This document shows positions 1-6,284 of a stretch of DNA of 6,284 nucleotides, piece by piece; positions within the stretch are counted from its first letter, which is position 1, and each line of letters starts with the position of its first letter. A program made the position numbers and the translations under genes. The notes under the pieces were generated by a model. The model searched no databases. It was not told the origin of the DNA and saw nothing but the letters and a program-made list of their open reading frames with translations. Source of the stretch: Mucilaginibacter sp. (GTDB lineage: Bacteria; Bacteroidota; Bacteroidia; Sphingobacteriales; Sphingobacteriaceae); the NCBI GenBank assembly GCA_025934475.1, contig JAICXZ010000205.1, positions 1 through 6,284 on the forward strand. The letters run 5' to 3'.

Positions 1-1032
1 AAGTTGCTTGAGCATATTTTCGGTTCGCTGGCACCAGTACTGTTCGCAGTAGCGCTGATTGCGTCAGGACAAAGTTCAACCATTACCGGGACTCTTGCCG
101 GGCAAATCATTATGGAGGGGCATATTAACTTACGCATAGAGCCATGGATGCGTCGCTTGCTTACGCGACTGATGGCTATTGTACCGGCTGTGTTTACTAT
201 TGTTTTTTGGGGGCAAAACGGCCTTGGCAGCCTGATTATCCTGAGCCAGGTAGTGCTTAGTTTGCAGTTAGGTTTTGCCGTGATTCCGCTTATTCATTTT
301 GTTTCTGATCGTAAACGGATGGGCAAATTCGCTATTGGCCCGTTGACAAAGACGATGGCCTGGTGCTGCGCAATTCTTATTTTGGGATTGAACGGGAAGT
401 TGGTATTCGATCAAATTAAAGAATGGGCACAACAATCACCCAATGCTGCTATCTGGATGTATGTGATTGTAGTACCTGTCACGCTGGCTATTGCTTCTTT
501 GCTAGTCTACGTATTCTTCCGACCATTGCTATTTAAGCACCGCGATCAGCCTGCACGAGTGCCTCACGGCCTGGCTACAATGATCACCGACCTTACGGCA
601 ATTGCTTACAAAAATATCGGCATCACCATAGATTTCTCGCACAATGACCGGGACTGCATCCGGCATGCGATTATGCAGGGCGGCAAACATGCTCGCTATA
701 CGCTCATACACGTTGTAGAAACCGCTGCGGCGATATATTATGGCACCGAGGTATTGGACCATGAAACACAAAGCGACGCTGACAACCTGGATAAATATGT
801 GCAATCGATGATTGAGAAAAATTATCACGCTAAAGGGCTTATTGGCTTCGGCAGTCCGGCAAAATCGATAGCCCAGATTGTTAAAGACGAAAATATCGAC
901 TTCCTGGTGATGGGCTCACACGGGCATAAGGCATTTAAGGACCTGATCTTCGGTACTACGGTTAATACTGTTCGGCACAAGGTCAATGTTCCGGTTTTAG
1001 TTGTAAAACCGGCCGCGATGATCGTACAATAG
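1..1032 (+). CDS. Nramp-family divalent metal transporter with C-terminal universal stress (UspA) domain, 5'-partial
   Basis: The frame is open to the first base, so the gene begins before the window; the TTG at position 4 is not its start. Counting from that codon, residues 1-175 are the C-terminal membrane part of an Nramp (MntH-like) proton-coupled Mn2+/Fe2+ transporter. The family signature [13 protein letters not shown] lies at 22-34, followed by hydrophobic segments near 57-69, 76-100, 117-133 and 151-172. The metal-binding DPGN and MPH motifs of the family would lie upstream and cannot be checked. After a short basic linker (about 176-195) comes a Usp fold: strand IGITIDFS at 205-212, IHVVE at 235-239, and a nucleotide-binding loop GSHG-(9 residues)-GTT at 304-319, which fits G-2x-G-9x-G-S/T of ATP-binding Usp proteins. 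It ends with VPVLVVKP at 329-336. The soluble domain probably lies in the cytoplasm and senses nucleotide or stress to modulate transport; that role is inference. smpB follows after 32 bases. Confidence 0.9.
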   Translation, partial: KLLEHIFGSLAPVLFAVALIASGQSSTITGTLAGQIIMEGHINLRIEPWMRRLLTRLMAIVPAVFTIVFWGQNGLGSLIILSQVVLSLQLGFAVIPLIHFVSDRKRMGKFAIGPLTKTMAWCCAILILGLNGKLVFDQIKEWAQQSPNAAIWMYVIVVPVTLAIASLLVYVFFRPLLFKHRDQPARVPHGLATMITDLTAIAYKNIGITIDFSHNDRDCIRHAIMQGGKHARYTLIHVVETAAAIYYGTEVLDHETQSDADNLDKYVQSMIEKNYHAKGLIGFGSPAKSIAQIVKDENIDFLVMGSHGHKAFKDLIFGTTVNTVRHKVNVPVLVVKPAAMIVQ

Positions 1033-1049
1033 CCCCCGAAAATAATTCG

Positions 1050-1057
1050 CATATTTG
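1050..1057 (+). promoter_or_regulatory. Candidate Bacteroidota -7 box upstream of smpB
   Basis: CATATTTG matches seven of the eight positions of TAnnTTTG, the -7 element used by the primary sigma factor of Bacteroidota. No convincing TTTG -33 element lies 19-21 bases upstream. The box ends 7 bases before the smpB ATG, so a transcript starting here would have almost no leader. AGGA at 1059-1062 is only 2 bases from the ATG, too close for a normal Shine-Dalgarno site. smpB could also be read through from the transporter gene 32 bases upstream. Confidence 0.4.
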
Positions 1058-1064
1058 CAGGATA

Positions 1065-1517
1065 ATGAGCCAGCAGGATCTATATATAAAAAATAAACGG
1101 GCCTATTTTGAGTATACCATACTCGACAAATACACCGCCGGTATTAAATTACTGGGCACCGAAATTAAATCGATACGGGAGGGCAAAGCTAACCTGGGTG
1201 ACGCCTTCTGCACCTTTATCGATAATCAGCTCTACGTGCGTAATTTGCATATATCCGAATATTCGCATGGTTCATTCTACAATCACGAAGCTAAGCGTGA
1301 TCGTGTATTATTACTCAATAAAAAAGAACTCAAAAAACTTCAGACCCGTGGGGAAGAAAAAGGACTTACCATAGTACCTCTTGCTATGTTTATCAGCGAC
1401 CGGGGATTTGCTAAATTAGAGATCGGCCTCGCTCAGGGTAAGAAAACTTTTGATAAACGGGAATCTATAAAAGAACGGGACACGAAAATTGAGATGGATC
1501 GGGCGATGAAACGATAG
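1065..1517 (+). CDS. smpB: SsrA-binding protein SmpB (trans-translation)
   Basis: SmpB binds the tRNA-like domain of tmRNA (SsrA) and carries it into the A site of stalled ribosomes, releasing them and tagging the incomplete protein for degradation. The 150-residue length is normal. Visible family features are NKRA at 10-13, [14 protein letters not shown] at 31-44 (the RNA-binding face of the beta-barrel), [12 protein letters not shown] at 78-89, and the conserved basic C-terminal tail [15 protein letters not shown] at 125-139. That tail folds into a helix in the mRNA channel and is needed for activity. The ATG is chosen because NKRA falls at its usual distance from the N-terminus and a promoter box lies just upstream. 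The gene is convergent with pcm, and its TAG stop (1515-1517) touches the repeat cluster that separates them. No tmRNA gene is visible here; ssrA is often unlinked. Confidence 0.97.
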   Translation: MSQQDLYIKNKRAYFEYTILDKYTAGIKLLGTEIKSIREGKANLGDAFCTFIDNQLYVRNLHISEYSHGSFYNHEAKRDRVLLLNKKELKKLQTRGEEKGLTIVPLAMFISDRGFAKLEIGLAQGKKTFDKRESIKERDTKIEMDRAMKR

Positions 1518-1582
1518 TTTGCAGTTTTAGGTTGGCAGTTGGAAGTTAATTTCTGCAAACCGCAAACTCAAAACTGCCAACT
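1517..1582. repeat. Interleaved inverted/direct repeat cluster between convergent smpB and pcm
   Basis: The whole gap between the two stop codons is built from variants of TTkGCAGTT and its complement. A perfect 10-bp inverted repeat pairs GTTGGCAGTT (1531-1540) with AACTGCCAAC (1572-1581) around a 31-base loop. A second, 8 bp, pairs GTTTGCAG (1517-1524) with CTGCAAAC (1553-1560). A third, 8 bp, pairs GCAGTTTT (1521-1528) with AAAACTGC (1570-1577). TTTGCAGTT (1518-1526) and TTGGCAGTT (1532-1540) are direct repeats with one mismatch, and GCAAAC occurs twice (1555-1560, 1562-1567). The position suits a two-way transcription terminator, but neither strand has a T-run after the stem, so it is not a canonical intrinsic terminator. 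It may instead be one copy of a dispersed intergenic palindromic repeat; the window holds only this copy. Confidence 0.75.
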
Positions 1583-1587
1583 GGATT

Positions 1588-2244
1588 CTACCACGCTTTA
1601 TCCCCAACTAAAGGAACAAACCTGAAGGTATCCAAAATGTGTTTCTCGTAATCGTTATCTCCCGTTTTAAGCACAGTAACCATCTTTTGAGATTCTTCAT
1701 CGCCTACGGGGATAACCAATATGCCACCCACTTTTAATTGCCTAAGCAGCTCGTCAGGGACGGTTGGAGCACCAGCTGTAACTATGATCTTGTCGTAAGG
1801 CGCACGTTCTTTGAGGCCCCTCGAACCATCACCGAGGAAAAATTTGGGCTTATACCCCATATAGGGCAAAACCTGTATCGTACGCTGGTAAAGTTTTTCC
1901 TGTCGCTCTATAGTATACACATCTGCGCCCAGCTCCATTAAGATGCAAGCCTGATATCCTGAGCCGGTACCTATCTCCAACACTTTATCTCCTTTATCGA
2001 TATGTAGCAGCTGGGTTTGGTACGCAACTGTATAAGGCTGAGATATGGTTTGCTCCTCACCTATCGGGAAGGCAATATCTTTATAAGCCTGATTCCAAAA
2101 GGTTTCGTCAAAGAAGAAATGGCGTGGTACTTTGCCTATGGCTTTCAGAATGCGTTTATCCTCAATGCCTTTTTTCTCTAATAATTCGACTAATCTTTTC
2201 CGGGCGCCCTGCTCTTTATAATTGTCTACAAACTTATATGCCAT
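1588..2244 (-). CDS. pcm: Protein-L-isoaspartate O-methyltransferase
   Basis: PCM uses S-adenosylmethionine to methylate L-isoaspartyl residues that form when proteins age, starting their conversion back to normal aspartate; it acts in the cytoplasm. The 218-residue protein carries the full set of family motifs: VPRHFF at 39-44, the substrate-side motif TISQPY at 66-71, SAM-binding motif I VLEIGTGSGYQ at 88-98, the acidic end of strand 2 at TIERQ (111-115), GDGSRG at 138-143, PYDKIIVTAGAP at 149-160, LKVGGILVIPVG at 170-181, and the family C-terminal RFVPLVG at 208-214. It ends in TAG 6 bases from the repeat cluster. The ATG has no Shine-Dalgarno sequence but lies 8 bases after a perfect -7 box. 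It follows priA in the same direction after a 74-base gap, so it may be transcribed alone or by read-through. Confidence 0.96.
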   Translation of the reverse strand: MAYKFVDNYKEQGARKRLVELLEKKGIEDKRILKAIGKVPRHFFFDETFWNQAYKDIAFPIGEEQTISQPYTVAYQTQLLHIDKGDKVLEIGTGSGYQACILMELGADVYTIERQEKLYQRTIQVLPYMGYKPKFFLGDGSRGLKERAPYDKIIVTAGAPTVPDELLRQLKVGGILVIPVGDEESQKMVTVLKTGDNDYEKHILDTFRFVPLVGDKAW

Positions 2245-2252
2245 TCTATGTG

Positions 2253-2260
2253 CAAAGTTA
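2253..2260 (-). promoter_or_regulatory. Candidate Bacteroidota -7 box for pcm
   Basis: On the minus strand the sequence reads TAACTTTG, a perfect match to TAnnTTTG, in the 74-base gap between priA and pcm. Only 8 bases separate it from the pcm ATG, implying a leaderless or nearly leaderless message. No good TTTG -33 element is present at the usual 19-21 base spacing, so the call rests on one box and its position. The rest of the gap (2261-2318) shows no clear hairpin terminator for priA. Confidence 0.5.
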
Positions 2261-2318
2261 ACACCCCTAAAGCTGGACTGTAGTGCTGTGGAAAATTTAT
2301 ATTCAACTAAAGATCATA

Positions 2319-4805
2319 TCAAATCGGGTCCACGTCCGCTTGCACAATTGAGCCCTTGCTCAATTTCGTCGTTTGAAACTGGGTGATCGTGTCTTTTATA
2401 ATTGTCTTGGCACGATTGATCGAATCGACATCCCGCTCAAACTTCAGCATGATAGATTTAATGTAGTAGTTGCGGATGCGACTAACAAGGGGCGACTCGG
2501 GGCCCACTACCCTGTCGCCAAAGTTTTTGCGAAGTTCGGTGGCCAGATACTCGGCCTGGTTGTATAGAACGTCCGGATTTTTATGTTTGATGTCCAGGTT
2601 GATGATGCGATAGAACGGCGGGTATTTAAAGCTCTTACGCTCTTCCATCTCCGTCAGGTATAGATTCTTGTAATCGTTTTCAATTACCTGTTTAATTACC
2701 CGGTGATTAGGATCATAGGTTTGAATCACAACTTTACCTTGCTTACCCCGTCGCCCCGCCCGACCGCTTACCTGTGCCAGCATCTGGAAACTGCGTTCAT
2801 TGGCCCGGTAATCGGGATATTTTAACAGACTGTCAGCGTTAATAATACCGATCACGGTCACATCCGAAAAATCGAGCCCTTTGGCTACCATCTGGGTACC
2901 CACCAACACATCTATCTTCTTTTCCTCCAGGCCATTGAGGATATTTTGTAAGGAATTTTTTGAGCGTGTTGTATCCAGGTCCATGCGCGCTATCCTGACC
3001 TCGGGCAAAAGTACGCTGAGCTCGTCTTCCACCTTTTCGGTGCCGAATCCTTTATATTCAAGGTGTGTTGAACCACAAGCCGGGCAGATAGAAGGGGTCT
3101 CTTCTTTGTATCCACAATAGTGGCAATGCAACATTCCGCTGCTTTTATGGTAAGTGAGACTTACATCGCAATTGACGCACTTTGGCGTATAGGCGCATAC
3201 GCGGCACATCAAAATCGGCGCATAACCGCGCCGGTTTTGAAACAGGATCACCTGCTCCTTATTAGCAAGCGCCGCCTGAATATCTTCCATCAGTACACTT
3301 GTAAAGTGCGACTGCATCGTTTTCTTTTTGAGCTCTTCCACGATGCTTACCACCTCGGTTTTAGGCAGCTCGACCCCACCAAAACGCTCGGCTAACTCGG
3401 CCAATCCATATTTATGTGTACGTGCATTGTAATAGGACTCGAATGATGGTGTAGCTGAACCAAGCAATACTTTTGCATTGTAGGTATTACCCAGGTAGAT
3501 CGCAGCATCCCGGGCATTGTAACGTGGCGCAGGGTCGAATTGCTTATAGGATGTCTCATGTTCCTCGTCAACAATAATCAACCCCAAATCGGAAAAAGGC
3601 AGAAACACTGACGAGCGGGCGCCAAGCACAACCTTATATTCGTGATTCAGCACTTTTTGCCATACCTCTACCCGTTCATTATCATTAAAGCGCGAGTGAT
3701 ATACACCAATATTGCTACCAAAGTATTGACGAAGGCGTTCGATAATGTGAGTTGTAAGTGCTATTTCCGGCAGCAAATAAAGTACCTGTTTGCCGGAGTT
3801 AATTACGTCTTCGATCAGCCGGATATACAGCTGAGTTTTACCCGATGAGGTAACACCATGCAACAGAACTACATCTTTTTCCTTAAACTGATCCTTTATC
3901 TCACCAAGTGCTTGCTGCTGGGAATCACTTAGTTGAAAATCATCACTAAACTCATCTTCATCAAAATACAGGCGGCTCACATTGCGCTCTTCAGCAAAGA
4001 AAATCTCTTTTTCGATTAACGATTTAATACTCCCGTCGCCTGCTCCGCTTTCCTCTATCAATTCATTTTTTGAAATATTTTTCTGATGCCTTGCCAGTTT
4101 GATATAAACCAGCAAAGCATCTGCTTGTTTAGGGGCGCGCCTTTCAAGTATTGGAAACAGTTCTCGCAAATTTTCCCGATCGTGATAGATCGGGTTAAGG
4201 GTGATAAAAGTTTTTTTTCGTGGTTTATATCGTTCGCTTACCTCTTCCGATATGTTGATGATATTTTTTTCGAACATCAATTTCAGAATCGGCATCACGG
4301 TCTTTTGGCCCAATAGCTTTGCAATGTCGCCTACAGTCAATTCAGGCTGCATCTCCAACGCTTCGACTATCAGGTACTCCTTATCATGCAATGAGAGCTT
4401 ATTTATCGTTATATCCTTATTCAGCGTAATCTTAGTTTCACTGGCCAACTTTAGTGCTGATGGAAGGGCTGCATTCATTACTTCGCCCATATAGCAGAGG
4501 TAATAATCAGAAAGCCATTGCCAAAATTGCAACTGCTTTTCGGAAACTACCGGGCGATCGTCAAGAATATCAAGGATGTATTTTGCTTCGTACTTGTCGG
4601 GAGCCTTACTACCAATGGAGGCAATGATGGCTGTGTACATTTTGCTTTTGCCAAATTGCACCACTACCCTCTTGCCAATAGCAACTGTGTTATTTAGCTG
4701 GAATGGCACACGATAGGTGTAATTTTTCGCTATTGCAAGAGGCAATATCACCTCAACAAATAGCGTCTCACGATCGGTGTGTTTTATCTCAGCAAATTCG
4801 AGCAT
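2319..4805 (-). CDS. priA: Primosomal protein N' (replication-restart helicase PriA)
   Basis: PriA recognises abandoned replication forks and D-loops, unwinds the lagging arm as a 3'-5' superfamily-2 helicase and reloads the replicative helicase. Numbering from the ATG at 4805 (828 residues), the N-terminal 3' DNA-binding domain covers about 1-105 and a winged-helix/linker region about 106-290. The helicase core has Walker A GVTSSGKT at 317-324, Walker B DEEH at 413-416, motif III GSATPS at 449-454, GTQMVAKGLDF at 636-646 and QVSGRAGR at 678-685. Eight cysteines in four CxxC pairs (534/537, 543/546, 561/564, 574/577) form the two zinc sites characteristic of PriA. A TTG at 4829 would add eight residues and overlap the upstream gene. 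The ATG is preferred because AGGAG lies 8 bases before it and it sits one base after the upstream stop. No motif is missing; the gene looks intact. Confidence 0.97.
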   Translation of the reverse strand: MLEFAEIKHTDRETLFVEVILPLAIAKNYTYRVPFQLNNTVAIGKRVVVQFGKSKMYTAIIASIGSKAPDKYEAKYILDILDDRPVVSEKQLQFWQWLSDYYLCYMGEVMNAALPSALKLASETKITLNKDITINKLSLHDKEYLIVEALEMQPELTVGDIAKLLGQKTVMPILKLMFEKNIINISEEVSERYKPRKKTFITLNPIYHDRENLRELFPILERRAPKQADALLVYIKLARHQKNISKNELIEESGAGDGSIKSLIEKEIFFAEERNVSRLYFDEDEFSDDFQLSDSQQQALGEIKDQFKEKDVVLLHGVTSSGKTQLYIRLIEDVINSGKQVLYLLPEIALTTHIIERLRQYFGSNIGVYHSRFNDNERVEVWQKVLNHEYKVVLGARSSVFLPFSDLGLIIVDEEHETSYKQFDPAPRYNARDAAIYLGNTYNAKVLLGSATPSFESYYNARTHKYGLAELAERFGGVELPKTEVVSIVEELKKKTMQSHFTSVLMEDIQAALANKEQVILFQNRRGYAPILMCRVCAYTPKCVNCDVSLTYHKSSGMLHCHYCGYKEETPSICPACGSTHLEYKGFGTEKVEDELSVLLPEVRIARMDLDTTRSKNSLQNILNGLEEKKIDVLVGTQMVAKGLDFSDVTVIGIINADSLLKYPDYRANERSFQMLAQVSGRAGRRGKQGKVVIQTYDPNHRVIKQVIENDYKNLYLTEMEERKSFKYPPFYRIINLDIKHKNPDVLYNQAEYLATELRKNFGDRVVGPESPLVSRIRNYYIKSIMLKFERDVDSINRAKTIIKDTITQFQTTKLSKGSIVQADVDPI

Positions 4806-4806
4806 A

Positions 4807-5190
4807 TTATTTACTCCTGATAGCAGCAAGCGCTAGCGTTGCCCAGCCAGCAATGAACAATAGTCCGCCAAGCGGCGTAATAGGGCCTATTATCATCAAA
4901 TTTGATATGCCAAGCAGATTGCTGCAGGCCAGCAGATACAACGAACCCGAAAAGCAAATGATACCAAAAGTAAAAAGGTAGTAACTTATCCTGGTAAGTT
5001 TGGCGTCGCCGTTAAAAAACGAGAGAAACAAAAGTGCAAAAACGTGATAAAACTGGTATTGAACAGCGGTGTGCCACACTTCCTTTTGTTTAAGTGTTAA
5101 CAAGGGCTCCAAACCATGTGCGCCAAAAGCGCCGGCGATGACAGCAAGCAAACCAAATACAGCAGCAGTAATGATTATTTTTCGGGACAT
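4807..5190 (-). CDS. DUF423 family small integral membrane protein
   Basis: This is a 127-residue, strongly hydrophobic protein with about four membrane segments (near 5-24, 46-60, 69-89 and 98-124). The family pattern is clear: GAFGAHGLE at 20-28, W-H-T-A-V-Q-Y-Q-F-Y-H at 39-49, FSGSLYLL at 80-87 and GPITPLGGLLFIAGW at 102-116. These match DUF423 (YgdD-like) inner-membrane proteins, whose biochemical role is not established, so no function is assigned. The length is normal for the family. The ATG is chosen because it starts the first membrane segment correctly and a near-consensus -7 box lies 13 bases upstream. Its TAA stop is followed after one base by the priA ATG, and the priA Shine-Dalgarno site is inside this gene, so the two are almost certainly co-transcribed and probably translationally coupled. 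Confidence 0.92.
   Translation of the reverse strand: MSRKIIITAAVFGLLAVIAGAFGAHGLEPLLTLKQKEVWHTAVQYQFYHVFALLFLSFFNGDAKLTRISYYLFTFGIICFSGSLYLLACSNLLGISNLMIIGPITPLGGLLFIAGWATLALAAIRSK
4814..4818 (-). promoter_or_regulatory. Shine-Dalgarno site deciding the priA start
   Basis: AGGAG on the minus strand lies 8 bases before the ATG at 4805-4803, inside the last codons of the DUF423 gene. It is the only well-placed, strong Shine-Dalgarno sequence seen at a start codon in this window. It favours ATG 4805 over the upstream TTG at 4829. The DUF423 stop TAA (4809-4807) lies between this site and the ATG, an arrangement that favours translational coupling or re-initiation. Confidence 0.6.
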
Positions 5191-5203
5191 AGGATATAAA
5201 GCG

Positions 5204-5211
5204 CTAAGTTA
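5204..5211 (-). promoter_or_regulatory. Candidate -7 box for the DUF423-priA unit
   Basis: The minus strand reads TAACTTAG, one mismatch from TAnnTTTG, 13 bases before the DUF423 start codon. I see no TTTG -33 element at the expected spacing. It lies in the 82-base divergent gap and would be only about 18 bases from the -33 element of the opposing promoter, so the two could compete for polymerase or share a regulator. Confidence 0.35.
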
Positions 5212-5228
5212 CCATTTGAAAGTATTAC

Positions 5229-5259
5229 TTTACGGCAGCCGTGTAAAAATCTACCTTTG
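5229..5259 (+). promoter_or_regulatory. Bacteroidota-type promoter for the uncharacterised membrane-anchored protein
   Basis: TTTA (5229-5232, one mismatch from the TTTG -33 element), a 19-base spacer and TACCTTTG (5252-5259, a perfect TAnnTTTG -7 box) match the known Bacteroidota promoter layout in both elements and spacing. It is the best promoter candidate in the window. The -7 box ends 13 bases before the ATG at 5273, predicting a leader of only a few bases with no Shine-Dalgarno sequence. Confidence 0.6.
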
Positions 5260-5272
5260 CATGATCTGAGCC

Positions 5273-6284
5273 ATGAAACGACTGATTATAGCAACCATCC
5301 TACTTGTTGCCGCCACCGTGTTGGTAACGGTCGTTTATTTCAGGCACCTGAATACAACCAGCAAGCACGCCAATCTTGCGATGCGAACGATACCCAATGA
5401 TGCTTCGTTTATATTTGAATTTGGCAACGAAAACGATTTCTACGACATTTTTTCGGGCAACAAGTTATTTGTAAATCTGCTGGGGGAGGATAAACTGGAT
5501 GAGTTGACAGCACTACGAAAAGTGTTACTGCAAAATCCGCTGCTGAAGCGATATTTCACTGGCCAGGATATATATCTTTCGCTGCATCCGCAAAAAAATA
5601 ACGCTATTGATTTTTTACTCACGGCATCTGTATCCGAAGATTTCCACGAGGATATTCTGGAACAGGTTGCCAAGCAGCCAAAAAATGGCATGGTGATAAC
5701 TGCTGTCAACAACATAGCTGGCAAATCGGGCTACGAGGTCTATCTCAGCGAGCTAAAAAAACGCTTCTATCTCATCAATAAAGATGATCGCACATTATGC
5801 GGAAGTTTTTCAAAAGATGTGATCGAAGATTGCGCCAGGTACGACTACCGCAAAGAAAAAGAGTCATTTGTGCTATTGCCTGATAAGCAGCGCTCGAATT
5901 CACTGGCCAATCTTTATGTTAATTACCGGGCATTAACGCCCCTGGTTGAGCAATTGTTCCAAAACAAGAATTATGATATTTTCAGGAGCATCAGGCAATT
6001 CCCTGCATTTGGGGCGTTGAGTTTAAACTTCCGGAGTGATGCATTGCTGTTTAATGGTATGACACAGGCCGAGGCTGGTGGACCACCAAATTATTTTGAT
6101 GCCTTCAGCGACCAGCAACCTGTCCAGGTACATCTAAAAGAGTTGTTTCCTGCTACAACAGCTTACTTTACAAGCTTCGCTGTCTCCAACCCTGTAAAAT
6201 TCGAGTCGCATCTGGCAGATGTCATAACCAGGAGCAGTTTTTACAACGAGAAAACTAAAATACTGACAAAGGTTAAGATAGAGA
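5273..6284 (+). CDS. Uncharacterised membrane-anchored protein, 3'-partial
   Basis: The frame from the ATG at 5273 runs open for 337 codons and leaves the window without a stop. It begins MKR and has one hydrophobic segment at about 4-22, which is a signal anchor or an uncleaved-looking signal peptide; the rest should lie outside the cytoplasm. No lipobox cysteine is present. The soluble part alternates strands and helices. It includes a stretch typical of Bacteroidota proteins loosely resembling DUF3352, IPNDASFIFEF at 40-50, and a second segment with similar flavour, LFPATTAYFTSFAVSN, at 291-306, perhaps two related modules. I do not recognise catalytic residues and assign no function. The start is supported by the MKR-hydrophobic N-terminus and the promoter 13 bases upstream. 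It is divergent from DUF423-priA. The coding call is strong from length, the absence of stops and a plausible protein; the DUF3352 likeness is weak. Confidence 0.85.
   Translation, partial: MKRLIIATILLVAATVLVTVVYFRHLNTTSKHANLAMRTIPNDASFIFEFGNENDFYDIFSGNKLFVNLLGEDKLDELTALRKVLLQNPLLKRYFTGQDIYLSLHPQKNNAIDFLLTASVSEDFHEDILEQVAKQPKNGMVITAVNNIAGKSGYEVYLSELKKRFYLINKDDRTLCGSFSKDVIEDCARYDYRKEKESFVLLPDKQRSNSLANLYVNYRALTPLVEQLFQNKNYDIFRSIRQFPAFGALSLNFRSDALLFNGMTQAEAGGPPNYFDAFSDQQPVQVHLKELFPATTAYFTSFAVSNPVKFESHLADVITRSSFYNEKTKILTKVKIE

Noticed and set aside
529..1052. Two minus-strand open frames (529-828 and 825-1052) overlapping by 4 bases like an operon
   Set aside because: They are antisense to the Usp domain of the transporter, whose frame carries clear conserved motifs. 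The 4-base overlap is coincidental and no ribosome site or domain supports them.
1108..1374. 88-codon plus-strand frame inside smpB
   Set aside because: It is an out-of-frame shadow of smpB, whose conserved RNA-binding residues run through the same bases.
1517..1582. CRISPR array or canonical intrinsic terminator
   Set aside because: The repeats are short, interleaved and lack regular spacers, so not CRISPR. No T-run follows the stem on either strand, so a classical intrinsic terminator is not supported. It is listed as a repeat only.
2245..2318. Terminator for priA or a small RNA in the priA-pcm gap
   Set aside because: No stem of useful length followed by a T-run is visible on the minus strand; only the pcm -7 box can be supported.
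4201..4494. 97-codon plus-strand open frame (with 76 codons at 4086-4316)
   Set aside because: Both are antisense within the continuous, fully motif-bearing priA frame and encode cysteine/serine-rich sequence with no family likeness.
4805..4829. priA beginning at the TTG at 4829
   Set aside because: The TTG has no Shine-Dalgarno site and overlaps DUF423. The ATG at 4805 has AGGAG at good spacing and yields an N-terminus normal for PriA.
5440..5724. 94-codon minus-strand open frame
   Set aside because: It lies wholly antisense to the 337-codon plus-strand frame, which has a promoter, a signal-anchor start and a coherent protein. The antisense product has no recognisable domain.

Overview
The window reads as a chromosomal segment of a Bacteroidota bacterium, most likely of the Sphingobacteriaceae type (Mucilaginibacter- or Pedobacter-like). 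This placement is inference. It rests on moderate GC, on start-proximal promoter candidates of the Bacteroidota form TAnnTTTG, on mostly absent Shine-Dalgarno sequences, and on the character of the proteins. Nothing indicates a phage, plasmid, insertion sequence, CRISPR array or defence island.

Layout: (1) 1-1032, plus strand, is the 3' part of an Nramp-type divalent-metal transporter with a C-terminal universal-stress (UspA-type) nucleotide-binding domain; its 5' part lies outside the window. (2) 1065-1517, plus strand, is smpB, the tmRNA partner of trans-translation. (3) 1517-1582 is a compact cluster of interleaved inverted and direct repeats between the convergent smpB and pcm. (4) 1588-2244, minus strand, is pcm, the protein L-isoaspartate O-methyltransferase. 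(5) 2319-4805, minus strand, is priA, the replication-restart helicase. (6) 4807-5190, minus strand, is a small DUF423 membrane protein one base upstream of priA. (7) 5191-5272 is a divergent promoter region. (8) 5273 to the window end, plus strand, is the first 337 codons of a membrane-anchored protein of unknown function with no stop codon in the window.

Functionally this is mainly housekeeping: ribosome rescue (SmpB), repair of aged proteins (PCM), restart of stalled replication forks (PriA) and metal uptake with a probable regulatory sensor domain. DUF423 and priA form a tightly coupled minus-strand pair. pcm follows in the same direction after a 74-base gap that holds its own promoter candidate. 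I see no undescribed multi-gene system. The points most worth a second look are the Nramp-Usp fusion, the repeat cluster with mutually exclusive and pseudoknot-type pairings, the promoter boxes lying almost on the start codons, and the uncharacterised protein at the right edge.
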